The notes: generated by a model from the letters alone, not told the origin. A DNA stretch of 59,889 bases from Staphylococcus sp. GSSP0090 (GCF_013391405.1 NZ_JACBFD010000017.1:293-60181), one strand, 5' to 3'. Shown: positions 33,246 through 42,770, counted from the first letter of the stretch. Made by a program: numbers and translations.

Positions 33246-33572
33246 ATGAATTGGATCAAAATTATTATCGCAACATTTTTTGAAGTAGGATGGGTCATTG
33301 GTTTAACACATGCATCATCGTTGGTGGAATGGTTCTTTACATTAATTGCTATTTTTGTGAGTTTCTATTTATTGATAGACGCTTCTAAAACGCTACCTGT
33401 AGGAACGTCTTATGCAGTATTCGTAGGCCTTGGAACAACATGGGTAACATTATTCGATTTCTTATTTTTTGGCGAACCATTCAATTTTATGAAAATCATG
33501 TTAATTATCACATTGCTTGCAGGGGTCATCAGTTTGAAATTAGTGACATCAAATAAAGGAGGAGAAGCATAA
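33246..33572 (+). CDS. gdnC: SMR-family guanidinium exporter subunit C
   Basis: A 108-residue, four-helix small multidrug resistance protein. IATFFEVGWVIGL contains the essential membrane Glu; KTLPVGTSYAVFVGLGTTW is the SMR signature. The guanidine riboswitch just upstream places it with YkkC/GdnC, one half of a heterodimeric proton-coupled guanidinium exporter. AAGGAGGG ribosome site; its stop overlaps the next start (TAATG). Confidence 0.88.
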   Translation: MNWIKIIIATFFEVGWVIGLTHASSLVEWFFTLIAIFVSFYLLIDASKTLPVGTSYAVFVGLGTTWVTLFDFLFFGEPFNFMKIMLIITLLAGVISLKLVTSNKGGEA

Positions 33573-33886
33573 TGATATGGATTTTATTAGTAATTGCAGG
33601 TATTTTTGAAATGTTGGGTATTACATTTTTAAATGCGTATGTACATCACCGTCAAAAGCGTGATATAGTCGGTCTGATTTTATTTTTTAGTGTGAGTTTT
33701 ATTGCGTTATCTATATCGATGCTATATCTTCCAATGAGTACAGCCTATGCAGTTTGGACAGGTATTGGTGCAGTAGGTGGCGCGGTACTTGGAATGATCT
33801 TTTACAATGAATCTAAAGATATTAAAAGAGTAGTCTGCATTATCGTGATACTAGGAAGTACAGTCGGTTTGAAATTGGTTAGTTAA
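33572..33886 (+). CDS. gdnD: SMR-family guanidinium exporter subunit D
   Basis: A 104-residue SMR protein, partner of the preceding one. IAGIFEMLGITFL carries the membrane Glu, MSTAYAVWTGIGAVGGAVLG the family signature. Translational coupling by a one-base overlap suggests fixed stoichiometry in the inverted heterodimer. An imperfect hairpin at about 33896-33952 may end the message. Confidence 0.88.
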   Translation: MIWILLVIAGIFEMLGITFLNAYVHHRQKRDIVGLILFFSVSFIALSISMLYLPMSTAYAVWTGIGAVGGAVLGMIFYNESKDIKRVVCIIVILGSTVGLKLVS

Positions 33887-34013
33887 ACAATATGTAAAAG
33901 TGCATGGTACTAGTGAATGTTTGTGAAATTTTATGCTAGTCCATAGCACTTATTGATAATATTTGTGACCTACAATGATAGACGCAACATGATGGCTGTA
34001 TATTTTCATTTTA

Positions 34014-34097
34014 AATAAAAAAAGACGACACATGTGTGTCGCCTTAAGAGTAATATGTTCATGAATATAAAAGACTAGTAGTCGGTTTCCAACTACA
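34014..34097 (-). ncRNA. Candidate small RNA with own promoter and terminator
   Basis: On the minus strand, TTGAAG (34132-34127) and TATATT (34108-34103) are spaced 18 bases apart as -35 and -10. About 7 bases further the sequence opens with a perfect hairpin GTAGTTGG/CCGACTAC (34096-34078), then a single-stranded linker, then GGCGACAC/GTGTCGTC and TTTTTTT at 34014-34042. No minus-strand gene could use this terminator. No reading frame of note. I do not recognise it as a named staphylococcal sRNA. Confidence 0.55.
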
Positions 34098-34266
34098 TCT
34101 TTAATATATCATATCTGATATTCAAGCTTCAATAAAAATGTAGTCTGATCATATAAACAATCATTTTAGTTCAAATCTGTTGAGCTGAAATCAATGACTG
34201 TTAGATATGATGTTGCGGGGATATATCGCAACTGATACCATGAAGTACAAAGGTGGGATGTATTCT

Positions 34267-34893
34267 ATGGAAGGTTTGGCAGCATTTATTATCATAACCT
34301 TAATGATTATTATTGTTCCGGGGCCAGATTTCTTCGTGGTAATGAAAAATTCAATTACCTCCGGAAAGGGCAATGGGGCTATGGCAGCCTTAGGGATTAC
34401 CTCTGGTCATGTCGTTTATTCGTTATTAGCGGTGTTTGGCATCATTTTTATACTGGCTAATATGTACTATGTCTTTTTGACAATTAAGATTTTAGGTGCC
34501 ATATATCTTATATATTTAGGAATTAGAAGTATTATCAGTGCAAGACAAAGTATGAATTTTTCAACTTCTCAGATGAAAGCACAACGTATTACTTATTTGA
34601 GTTCCTATAGACAAGGCTTTTTTAGTACAATATTAAATCCCAAAGCATTACTTTATTACATAAGCATTTTACCGCAATTCTTGAGTACGGGTGAAGCAGT
34701 CACATCACAAATTGCAATATTAACTGCAATTGTGACAACTGTTATTTTACTGTGGTTTATTTTCTGTGTTTATATTTTTCAATATATTAAGTTACTATTC
34801 ACTAATAGAAAAGTAAAAGCCATCTTTGATTATACTGTAGGCGCCATATTAATAGGATTATCTCTGAATCTATTATTTAGTAAAAGTAGTTAA
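34267..34893 (+). CDS. LysE/RhtB-family amino-acid exporter
   Basis: A 208-residue membrane protein with six helices; ATG 34267 behind AAAGGTGGG. IIVPGPDFFVVMKNSITSGKGNGAMAALGITSGH is the LysE/RhtB signature; QGFFSTILNPKALLYYISILPQF is the second conserved region. Probably exports an amino acid or similar metabolite; the substrate is unknown. Terminator at 34916-34945. Confidence 0.9.
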   Translation: MEGLAAFIIITLMIIIVPGPDFFVVMKNSITSGKGNGAMAALGITSGHVVYSLLAVFGIIFILANMYYVFLTIKILGAIYLIYLGIRSIISARQSMNFSTSQMKAQRITYLSSYRQGFFSTILNPKALLYYISILPQFLSTGEAVTSQIAILTAIVTTVILLWFIFCVYIFQYIKLLFTNRKVKAIFDYTVGAILIGLSLNLLFSKSS

Positions 34894-34915
34894 ACTACAT
34901 GATTAAACGTCCGAG

Positions 34916-34945
34916 ACATCATACTTTGTATCGGACGTTCTTATT
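34916..34945 (+). terminator. Rho-independent terminator
   Basis: AACGTCCGA / TCGGACGTT stem followed by CTTATTTTA, after the LysE-type gene. Confidence 0.75.
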
Positions 34946-35105
34946 TTATGTTATTTAATTAGCGAGTTCGCATTGTTATAAATAATCAAAACAGTTTAAA
35001 TTGTGGGTAATTGTTTTTTAAAAACTTTTGAAATAGTCACATTTTATCTACATAATAATTTTGGTAGTTATTTATAATGTTAAAAGAGAGAGGGGGAATG
35101 AATTT

Positions 35106-36437
35106 TTGAAAAATATATTTAATCCGTTACAAAGGCTTCATTTCTATGCAGCGTTATTTATTACGCCGCTATTGATTACCTTAACTATATCGGGCATAGG
35201 GTATTTATTTTTCCAAGAAGTAGAAAATAATATTTATAAGACAGAGTTTTTTGGTGATAGTTCTGTAAAAGAACATCAATCTTTAAATCAAGCAGTCGAC
35301 CAAGTTGAAGATAAATTTGATGGATTTTACATAAGTAAAGTTAGTATTTTAGAAGAACCTTATAATAGTAGAATCACATTGGATGACATGGCAGGGAATC
35401 AGCGGTATGTCTTTTTAGATCAAAATAATCAAATTGTTGCAGATCAAAATGCGAAACATACCTACGCTAATGTTGTGAGAAATATACATAGTTCGTTATT
35501 TACTGAAAATACATTTATTAATTACTTGGTAGAATTGACGGCGTGTTGGACCATTTTCATGATATTATCTGGAACATACATGCTGATTAAGAAAAAATTA
35601 ATTACAAATAAAAGTAAAAGATTAAGATTTCAAAAATGGCATGCGACACTTGGTATTATCATTGCAATACCTGTGTTCGTGCTTGTATTGACTGGCTTAC
35701 CATGGTCAGGATTTATGGGAGCTAAAATTGCCAGTGTCATGGATAATTCTGGGGATTTGGGACAATCAGAATTGGCGGTTAATCCACCGAAATCAGATGT
35801 CAATGAAATACCTTGGGCTACGCGTGAAAATAAACAACCAGCGTCTGAGAGTGGATCCGCGCATCATGGTAGTGGGGAAATGCCAAGAACAGATATTGAA
35901 AAACAAATCTCAATTGACAAAGTTGTGAAAGAATCACAAAAAGATGGCATTACGAAGCCATTCTCAATTGTTTATCCAACGAGTGAGGAAGCGGCGTTCA
36001 CAGTGTCCAAAGGAAGTAATACAGGTGTGACCGGTTTAGACGTTTCACCTTACGATGAACAGACGTTATATATAGACCAATACAATAGTAAAGATTTAGG
36101 GAAAGTGAAATATCAAGAGTATGGCATTATTGGTAAATGGTTTACATGGGGCATTCCGCTACATGAAGGTCATTTATTCGGCATTGCCAATAAAGTGATT
36201 AACTTACTCGTGTGTATCGCATTGCTAGTGGCGATAGGTCTAGGATTAACGTCTTGGATTAAGAAAATGAAAGCAACACAAATTAAAATACCAAGAAGGG
36301 TTAAGAAACCCATGTCAATTCCCTTGGTTATCGTACTAGTTATATTAGGAATATTGATGCCATTATTTGGCTTTTCACTTATTATCGTTTTCTTAATAGA
36401 GTTATTGCTGTATTTTAAAGATAAAAAGAATAAATAG
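35106..36437 (+). CDS. PepSY-associated membrane protein
   Basis: A 443-residue protein of the PepSY-TM family. TTG 35106 is chosen behind GAGGGGGAATG; the frame upstream lacks the family's start. NPLQRLHFYAALFITPLLITLTISGIGYLF is the first conserved helix; RNIHSSLF, RLRFQKWHATLGIIIAIP and TWGIPLHEGHLFGIANK are the family's His-containing motifs. Four or five helices in all, with a PepSY domain around 290-350. Homologs are often linked to iron or copper uptake and reduction; His pairs could bind haem, but the role here is not known. Confidence 0.85.
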   Translation: MKNIFNPLQRLHFYAALFITPLLITLTISGIGYLFFQEVENNIYKTEFFGDSSVKEHQSLNQAVDQVEDKFDGFYISKVSILEEPYNSRITLDDMAGNQRYVFLDQNNQIVADQNAKHTYANVVRNIHSSLFTENTFINYLVELTACWTIFMILSGTYMLIKKKLITNKSKRLRFQKWHATLGIIIAIPVFVLVLTGLPWSGFMGAKIASVMDNSGDLGQSELAVNPPKSDVNEIPWATRENKQPASESGSAHHGSGEMPRTDIEKQISIDKVVKESQKDGITKPFSIVYPTSEEAAFTVSKGSNTGVTGLDVSPYDEQTLYIDQYNSKDLGKVKYQEYGIIGKWFTWGIPLHEGHLFGIANKVINLLVCIALLVAIGLGLTSWIKKMKATQIKIPRRVKKPMSIPLVIVLVILGILMPLFGFSLIIVFLIELLLYFKDKKNK

Positions 36438-36663
36438 CATACAGATAATGGTTTGGGGAAGTAAAAAATAAGTAGGATGGTTGTTTGATTCACGGTTTGC
36501 GTAGGTCTTGATGTAACCTGTATGCTTCGATTATTTATTGATCACAGGTATCTCGGACCAAATCAAAACATGACGATATCCAATAGATGACTATGATCAT
36601 CTAGTCATAAACTAAGTAAGTATATACTACAAAATTTAATACGTAGCGTATTATAAATATTTA

Positions 36664-36699
36664 AAAAGCAGGAAGGGCATAAGTGCCTTCCTGCTTTTG
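36664..36699 (+). terminator. Terminator hairpin
   Basis: AAAAGCAGGAAGGGCA / TGCCTTCCTGCTTTT near-perfect stem followed by GTTT. It is 230 bases after the PepSY gene and 37 bases before the stop of the minus-strand gene at 36736, so it may serve both. Confidence 0.7.
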
Positions 36700-36735
36700 T
36701 TTAGCTATCATATTTACAGAAATCTAATGCTTTCA

Positions 36736-37068
36736 TTACATTTCCATTTCATGTATTTTCATCATTAAACCATGTGGAATATCATCATGTTTTACAACTT
36801 CTTGTTTGTAGAATGATTTACCATCATCTTTAGAAACGAGTTTAACAAAGTCACCTTTTTTAGGTTTGAAATCGTCATTCTTATTATCAATTTTAACGTT
36901 TTTAGTCACAAGACCATCTTTTTCACTGACTACTTTTTCAGCAGTTGTACTATCTGACATATAACCATAATATGTGCTCTTTTGACTAGAATTAATCATA
37001 AAAATGGTTAAGACGACACCAATAATGACTAAAATACTAATGATTGAAATAGTTAATTTTTTATTCAT
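36736..37068 (-). CDS. YxeA-like membrane-anchored protein
   Basis: A 110-residue protein; ATG 37068 behind GGAGACAG. One N-terminal helix (ISIISILVIIGVVLTIF), then a small extracytoplasmic domain with YYGYMSDSTTAEK and KPKKGDFVKLVSKDDGKSFYKQEVV. The plan fits the YxeA/DUF1093 group, and it follows a DUF4870 gene as the clearer member at 16879 does, but the sequence match is weaker. Confidence 0.6.
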   Translation of the reverse strand: MNKKLTISIISILVIIGVVLTIFMINSSQKSTYYGYMSDSTTAEKVVSEKDGLVTKNVKIDNKNDDFKPKKGDFVKLVSKDDGKSFYKQEVVKHDDIPHGLMMKIHEMEM

Positions 37069-37170
37069 ATCTCTGTCTCCTTTTATATTAAGCATAAAGG
37101 ATTAAAGTCAATTCGTATACAATGTTTTAAAATATTGCTAATTTTGTCAAAAAATAGAACGATATGCTGT

Positions 37171-37536
37171 TTAAGGATGGAAAAAAGCATGTTCAGAGAT
37201 AAGCACTTTGACACCGCGATATATATTTTTTACCGTATACCAAATTGTAATGATAAATAAAATAATTGCGATCGTAATCATTATTACACTGGTAATAGTC
37301 TCACTGTTATTGACTAAGATACCACCGAATCCAATACTGAGTATTAAAAGTATCGGTCCAATGTACGTTATAATATGATAAATTAACGATTTAGCTGCAT
37401 GGCTAGAAGTAGGTCTATCCGCAAAAATCCATATAAAAATGGGTAATATAATGGGCGCGAAAAAGATACTAAAATAACTCAGTGCTGCGAGAACGCGTTC
37501 TCCTTGTGTACTGCTTTGCATAACATTGTCATTCAT
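37171..37536 (-). CDS. DUF4870-type membrane protein
   Basis: A 121-residue, three-helix protein; ATG 37536 behind GAGGTG. LAALSYFSIFFAPIILPIFIWIFADRPTSSHAAKSLIYHI matches the DUF4870 pattern and the protein at 17349-17684 over its whole length. Precedes the YxeA-like gene at 36736-37068 on the same strand. Confidence 0.8.
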   Translation of the reverse strand: MNDNVMQSSTQGERVLAALSYFSIFFAPIILPIFIWIFADRPTSSHAAKSLIYHIITYIGPILLILSIGFGGILVNNSETITSVIMITIAIILFIITIWYTVKNIYRGVKVLISEHAFFHP

Positions 37537-37672
37537 TTGTATCACCTCAGTTAGTATACTAACAAGGTAGGTTTAAAAAATATATAGTAAAAGCTTAACA
37601 TGACAGTATTGTTAGTTATCTGATCGTGTTTCTAATTCTTATAACAATCAAACAAAAGAGAGGATGGTTAAT

Positions 37673-38251
37673 ATGAAAATATATTTGGTGAGACACGGTG
37701 AGTCACAATCAAATTATGATAAGAAACAAGGCAAAAATTATTTCTGTGGGCAATTAGATGTACCACTTACTGAAAGAGGTACACGGGCAGCTCAATTATT
37801 ACAGAGCTATTTTGATAAAAAAACCATAGATCATATTTATATTTCAGATTTATTGCGGACACGTCAAACGTATAATGCAATATTTGATAAATCTATTCCT
37901 ACGCGTGTAACGCCATTGTTAAGAGAGCGATCACTTGGTATTTTTGAAGGTAAAATGGTGGAGGAAGTGGAAGGCAATCCATCTTATACACGTTATTTTG
38001 AAGATGAAAATTATCTCGAATTTCGCCATAGTTTTACGCAAAAGGCGCCTGAGGGAGAAAGTTACGCAGATGTTATGGAACGTGTTAAGCGATTTTTTGA
38101 AAATGAAGTAGATGATTCACTCGAATCGATTGCGATCGTAGCGCATCAAGTTGTTATACGTTGTTGCTTCGTTTATTTGGGTTATGATTCAGAAAGCACG
38201 GTAATTGATAGAAAAATCGAGAACTGTGTACCTTATGAATTAGAAAAATAG
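37673..38251 (+). CDS. Histidine phosphatase (phosphoglycerate mutase-like)
   Basis: A 192-residue enzyme; ATG 37673 behind AGAGAGG. IYLVRHGESQSN has the catalytic RHG, LRERSLGIFEGK the second Arg/Glu region, and IVAHQVVIRC the second His. Such broad-specificity phosphatases act through a phosphohistidine; without further evidence the substrate is unknown. Terminator at 38266-38298. Confidence 0.88.
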   Translation: MKIYLVRHGESQSNYDKKQGKNYFCGQLDVPLTERGTRAAQLLQSYFDKKTIDHIYISDLLRTRQTYNAIFDKSIPTRVTPLLRERSLGIFEGKMVEEVEGNPSYTRYFEDENYLEFRHSFTQKAPEGESYADVMERVKRFFENEVDDSLESIAIVAHQVVIRCCFVYLGYDSESTVIDRKIENCVPYELEK

Positions 38252-38265
38252 TAAATGATATACAA

Positions 38266-38298
38266 AAAACCTGAACTGCGACTTGGTCGGTTCAGGTT
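38266..38298. terminator. Terminator between convergent genes
   Basis: ACCTGAAC / GTTCAGGT stem, A-run on the left and TTAATATCTTTT on the right; overlaps the stop of the gene at 38297. Confidence 0.65.
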
Positions 38299-38512
38299 AA
38301 TATCTTTTAGCTGCTGTTAAGCTATCATGAAATCCTTGGAATAGGGTATTGAAATTGTCTAAAAAGCTTCCGACAATGACGGCAATTATGACGTACGTTA
38401 CGCTAAGTGCGATTGTTTTATAAGAAACAACGCCATATTTTTCTTTCTTCTCAAAGAGATTAAAAGCTATGAAGATAGCAGCCATGGCACCTATTAAAAT
38501 AGTTAATATCAT
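38297..38512 (-). CDS. Small two-helix membrane protein
   Basis: A 71-residue protein behind AAGGAGG: MILTILIGAMAAIFIAFNLF, loop EKKEKYGVVSYKT, second helix and an amphipathic end FHDSLTAAKRY. Function unknown. Confidence 0.7.
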   Translation of the reverse strand: MILTILIGAMAAIFIAFNLFEKKEKYGVVSYKTIALSVTYVIIAVIVGSFLDNFNTLFQGFHDSLTAAKRY

Positions 38513-38821
38513 AAAGGTGTACCTCCTTAAAATTAATACTGAGTGGCTGAGCTTCGATTCAATTATTCGTTAACTTATAAATAAGCATAACAAATGTTAC
38601 TTTGTGAAAAAAAGGCAAATCATATTAAAAAACCTTACAATTAAGTAAGGTTTTTTACAGAAATAAGTCATAGACTTTAATCCATATGGTTATAAATAGG
38701 CTTGAACCCTTTATGAATATGAAAAGGTGACATGTAATCTCTTTGTAACTTAAACTAATATTTTGTAAATAGTCAGTTAGCGATTGAATGAATTAGCGTA
38801 AATTAATTATAAAATTGTCAC
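38513..38821. other. Gap with one terminator hairpin
   Basis: AAAAAACCTTAC / GTAAGGTTTTTT (38627-38656) is a perfect 12-bp stem, probably the terminator of the lipoprotein gene at 38822-39442 on the minus strand, although 165 bases beyond its stop. Nothing else seen. Confidence 0.55.
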
Positions 38822-39442
38822 TTATTTGTCGACTGCGTCGGATTGAATGCCTTTATCTTTTAAAAATTTCTTAATTTTATCTTGCTGTTTTCCATTAACA
38901 TCGCCAGCATATTTTGTTGGCACGTCAGCAACATTGAGTTTATTTTGAGGTTGGTAATCTAATTGCTCAATCTCTTCGTCAGCATTTTTGATTGTACTGT
39001 TTAAGGCTGTAAAGTAATTAACGATACGATCGAGGTTCTCTTTATACCCATCTGGGAATTTGTTGTTGTCTACGAATTTTTTGAAACGCATATCATTTTT
39101 AACTGAGTTATGTGACAGTTCGGATAAACGTTTAGCCTGTTTATCGGTAATTTTTTTATCTGTACCTGTTTGCTTATCTAGTTGGTATTGAATGAGATAT
39201 TTATTATCTATAATATCTGAGTTTACATCTAAATATTTTTGAATTGCTTTGTTCGCTTCGGTTTCACTTAATGTTTCACCACTTTTATCTGAATGGAAGA
39301 TGTCTTGTTCAGTAATTGTTTTAACATTTTTAGGTGCATTTTTTGCGCTGTAACCTTTATCATCATCGGAATTATCATTTGAACATGCTGCGAGTATAAC
39401 AGTTAGTACTAAGACCAACGAGAGTAATATACTTTTTTTCAT
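38822..39442 (-). CDS. Staphylococcal lipoprotein of unknown function
   Basis: A 206-residue lipoprotein. Signal peptide MKKSILLSLVLVLTVILAAC with lipobox Cys20, then a charged linker and an all-helical domain rich in Lys, Asp and Asn. A comparable lipoprotein gene lies near ahpF in S. aureus. AAAGGAG ribosome site. No enzyme motif. Confidence 0.8.
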   Translation of the reverse strand: MKKSILLSLVLVLTVILAACSNDNSDDDKGYSAKNAPKNVKTITEQDIFHSDKSGETLSETEANKAIQKYLDVNSDIIDNKYLIQYQLDKQTGTDKKITDKQAKRLSELSHNSVKNDMRFKKFVDNNKFPDGYKENLDRIVNYFTALNSTIKNADEEIEQLDYQPQNKLNVADVPTKYAGDVNGKQQDKIKKFLKDKGIQSDAVDK

Positions 39443-39848
39443 AAATAAAAACTGCTCCTTTAAAAATAATCGTACGTATATAACAAACTAATGAATGTAT
39501 AAACACGCTCTTAAAAATTATAACTTAAGGGTATCATGTAGTGCTATTTATTTGAATGATGTATTAAATAATAAACGCACAATCTTTTGAACAAAATATA
39601 AAAGAAAATGGATAATCTTCATGAATTTACAAATATTCATTTGATTCTCATAAAAACATGTTATTAAGATATCAAACACGCAAAATAAAAAACTGTCAAC
39701 AAAGTCAGAGACCTTGTTGACAGTCTGAGAGGGCTTATCTTTATTTAGATGAGTCCTCTTATATTAAATATGTGATATCCTAATCACTTAAATTAACGCA
39801 GTAGAAATTAATACTGCAATGTTTATTTTTAGTTACAATAGTGGGTTA
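39443..39848. other. Gap with terminator-like hairpin
   Basis: ACTGTCAACAAAGTC / ACCTTGTTGACAGT (39692-39724) is a strong stem related to the hairpin at 31569-31600; on the minus strand it could end ahpCF transcription. The rest is AT-rich and without a gene. Confidence 0.5.
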
Positions 39849-41372
39849 TTAATGTCTAATAATATAATCAAAGGCATTTAATGCTGCATTAGCACCAGCA
39901 CCCATTGAAATTATAATTTGTTTATTACGATCATCTGTTACATCGCCTGCTGCAAAGATACCTGGGATGCTAGTAGCATTTGTGCGGTCTACTTTAATTT
40001 CTTTGGCATCATTTAATTCTACATAATTGTTTAACCATTCTGTATTAGGTAGTAATCCAATTTGTACAAAGATACCTTCTAGATTTAAAGTGTGTTCTTC
40101 GCCTTGTGCCTTATCCTGATATTTAATGCCAGTGACTGCACCATCTCCGAGCACTTCGGTTGTTTGGGCATTTTTAATAACCGTTACATTAGGTAAACTA
40201 TTTAAACGTTCCTGTAAAACATTGTCTGCTTTAAGGTTAGCATTACGCTCAAGTAAGGTTACATGTTCAACGATGCCAGCTAAGTCGATTGCAGCTTCGA
40301 CACCAGAATTTCCGCCACCGACAACAGCTACATTTTTATTTTCAAATAATGGGCCGTCACAGTGTGGACAGAATGCAACACCTTTATTAATTAATGCTTC
40401 TTCACCTGGTACTTCTAGTTTACGCCAACGTGCACCTGTTGAAATAATCACTGTCTTACTCGTTAATTGAGCGCCATTATCTAATGTTATGACAATGCCG
40501 TCATCCGTTTTTTCAATGCCATTGGCACGAATCCCTGTCATAACATCGACATCATATTGGTTAATATGGTCTTCTAATGCGGATGCAAATTTAGGACCGT
40601 CTGTTTCTTTAACAGTGACAAAATTCTCGATAGTCGCTGTATCGTTGACTTGACCACCTATACGGTCTGCGACGATACCAGTACGTAAACCTTTACGTGC
40701 AGTGTAGACTGCGGCACTACCACTTGCAGGACCACCACCGACAATTAACACGTCGTAAGGTGCTTTATCGTTAAATTCAGCTGGGTCTGCTTGGCTACCA
40801 AGATTCGCTAAAATATCTTGAATCGTCATACGTCCATTACCAAATTCTTCACCATCTAAGAAAATAGCGGGTACTGCCATAATGTTTTCGGATTCTTCTC
40901 TGAAAATGGCCCCATCTATCATTGTATGAGAAATATTTGGGTTTAATAAACTCATTAAGTTTAATGCTTGTACTACGTCAGGACATTTTTGACACGTTAA
41001 ACTGATATACGTTTCAAAATGTAGTGGACGATCGATGGCTTTAATTTGATCTATAATCGCTTGTTCTTCTTTTGGTGGACGACCACTCACTTGTAATAAA
41101 GCGAGAACAAGTGAATTGAATTCATGACCCATTGGTAAACCAGCGAACGTAATACCTGATGTTTCATCAGGTTTATCTACTGAAAAGCTTGGTGTACGTT
41201 TTAAGTCAGTTTCTTCTATTGTAATTTGAGCTGATGCCGCAGATACTTCATCTAAAAGTTCTTTCAGTTCTTTAGATTTCTCATCTGAGCCAAGGCTCGC
41301 TTTTAGAATAACTTCGCCTTCCATCAATTGAAGTAGTTGTTGCAATTGTGATTTAAGCTGATCATTTAGCAT
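39849..41372 (-). CDS. ahpF: Alkyl hydroperoxide reductase subunit F
   Basis: A 507-residue flavoprotein that passes electrons from NADH to AhpC. N-terminal tandem thioredoxin-like domain with SLTCQKCPDV (Cys127/Cys130), then the FAD motif VLIVGGGPASGSAAVYTAR, the redox pair in AFCPHCDGP, the NAD motif VAVVGGGNSGVEAA and the C-terminal GIFAAGDVTD. It starts 16 bases after ahpC in the same operon. Confidence 0.97.
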   Translation of the reverse strand: MLNDQLKSQLQQLLQLMEGEVILKASLGSDEKSKELKELLDEVSAASAQITIEETDLKRTPSFSVDKPDETSGITFAGLPMGHEFNSLVLALLQVSGRPPKEEQAIIDQIKAIDRPLHFETYISLTCQKCPDVVQALNLMSLLNPNISHTMIDGAIFREESENIMAVPAIFLDGEEFGNGRMTIQDILANLGSQADPAEFNDKAPYDVLIVGGGPASGSAAVYTARKGLRTGIVADRIGGQVNDTATIENFVTVKETDGPKFASALEDHINQYDVDVMTGIRANGIEKTDDGIVITLDNGAQLTSKTVIISTGARWRKLEVPGEEALINKGVAFCPHCDGPLFENKNVAVVGGGNSGVEAAIDLAGIVEHVTLLERNANLKADNVLQERLNSLPNVTVIKNAQTTEVLGDGAVTGIKYQDKAQGEEHTLNLEGIFVQIGLLPNTEWLNNYVELNDAKEIKVDRTNATSIPGIFAAGDVTDDRNKQIIISMGAGANAALNAFDYIIRH

Positions 41373-41388
41373 TTAAATCAATGCCTCC

Positions 41389-41958
41389 TTAGATTTTACC
41401 TACTAAGTCAAGACCAGGTTGTAGTGTTTCTGAACCTTCTTCCCATTTAGCTGGGCAAACTTCGCCTGGGTGTTGACGTACATATTGTGCTGCTTTGATT
41501 TTGTGTACTAATGTACTAGCATCACGGCCGATACCGTCAGCATTTACTTCTGCTGCTTGTACAACGCCATCTGGATCTACGATAAACGTACCACGTTGTG
41601 CAAGTCCTAGTTCTTCATCTAATACATCAAAATTGCGTGTGATTGTTTGAGAAGGATCACCAATCATAGTGTATTGAATTTTACTAATTGCATCTGAATG
41701 ATCATGCCAAGCTTTGTGCACGAAGTGTGTATCTGTTGAAACTGAATACACGTTTACACCTAATTCTTGTAATTTATCATATTGACCTTGTAAGTCTTCT
41801 AATTCAGTAGGGCATACGAATGAAAAGTCTGCTGGATAGAAGCAAACGACACTCCATGAACCTTTTAAGTTTTCATCTGAAACTTCGAAAAATTCATCCT
41901 TTTGTGGATCGTATGCGTTAGCTGTAAATGGTAAAATTTCTTTATTTATTAATGACAT
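41389..41958 (-). CDS. ahpC: Alkyl hydroperoxide reductase subunit C (peroxiredoxin)
   Basis: A 189-residue 2-Cys peroxiredoxin reducing H2O2, organic peroxides and peroxynitrite. Peroxidatic Cys49 in [11 protein letters not shown], resolving Cys near 168 in [17 protein letters not shown] ribosome site. First gene of ahpCF; a PerR box lies about 70 bases upstream. Confidence 0.97.
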   Translation of the reverse strand: MSLINKEILPFTANAYDPQKDEFFEVSDENLKGSWSVVCFYPADFSFVCPTELEDLQGQYDKLQELGVNVYSVSTDTHFVHKAWHDHSDAISKIQYTMIGDPSQTITRNFDVLDEELGLAQRGTFIVDPDGVVQAAEVNADGIGRDASTLVHKIKAAQYVRQHPGEVCPAKWEEGSETLQPGLDLVGKI

Positions 41959-42023
41959 AAAAATATCCTCCTATTTATTAACGTATTTCAATTAGAATTA
42001 AGTAAGGGTAGTTTTGCTGTTGC

Positions 42024-42042
42024 TTAATTATAATAATTCTAA
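42024..42042 (-). promoter_or_regulatory. PerR box of ahpCF
   Basis: On the minus strand TTAGAATTATTATAATTAA matches the PerR operator (TTATAATTATTATAA type) with dyad symmetry. PerR-Fe/Mn repression, relieved by H2O2, is the known control of ahpCF in staphylococci. Confidence 0.75.
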
Positions 42043-42416
42043 TCTTCGTTTTCTATTATTGCATTTCCCTCATTGTTCGTCAACAGAGAAGAATTTTGAG
42101 AAAACGCTTAAAAAACATACTTTATCTCTATGTTTCAGTATACAATCCAAATGTATTTTTACATAAAAATAGAGCGCTATCTTTTGTAAAATAACACTGT
42201 ATAAATAATAAATAGCCTTTAAATTCTCAACTAAAACATGAAAATGAGAAGAAAGGCTATTTTAAAAAAAGGTACTATGATTGTGTGTTGATTTGATTCA
42301 TGCAGATAAAAATTTACGAATGTATGAATTTTTCATCACTTGCGAAATGGATAATGCTAAAAGACTCAATTGTTTAGACGGATAGCAGACTGTCCTGATT
42401 GAGATGATTCAATTTG
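42043..42416. other. Gap between the XRE gene and ahpC
   Basis: Apart from the ahpCF promoter region, an AAATAGCCTTTAAAT...AAAGGCTATTTT inverted repeat (about 42209-42265) is the only structure; it may end the XRE gene's neighbour or be a bidirectional terminator. No gene. Confidence 0.45.
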
Positions 42417-42770
42417 TTAAATAAAAGATTGTAAAATCCACCAAATGATAATCGCCACAGGAAAGAATAACCACCAGTGACCAGCTAAAAATTCCCAACC
42501 GTTCATGCCCCTGTTTTGTTGTTGATTTGATACCGGATCTTGATACGTTTCAATAATTGTTTTTTTGAACTGTTTATCCCCCTTGATAAGTTCATCTAAA
42601 GAGATATCAAACAGATCACTCATTTTGATGAGCATATCTATACTTGGATAGACTTTATTCAATTCCCATTTTGAAATACTTTGTCTTGAAATATTCAATA
42701 TCTCAGCAAGTTCGTCTTGTGACCAGTGTTTTTCTTCACGCTTTTCTTTTATTTTTGATCCTATTTCCAT
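42417..42770 (-). CDS. XRE-family regulator with C-terminal membrane helix
   Basis: A 117-residue protein; ATG 42770 behind AGGAGTG. Residues 4-60 are an HTH_3 domain (WSQDELAEILNISRQSISKWELNKVYPSIDML), then DISLDELIKGD, a polar linker, and a hydrophobic Trp-rich helix WWLFFPVAIIIWWILQSFI at the end. Such membrane-tethered XRE proteins may sense envelope changes. Target unknown. Confidence 0.85.
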   Translation of the reverse strand: MEIGSKIKEKREEKHWSQDELAEILNISRQSISKWELNKVYPSIDMLIKMSDLFDISLDELIKGDKQFKKTIIETYQDPVSNQQQNRGMNGWEFLAGHWWLFFPVAIIIWWILQSFI

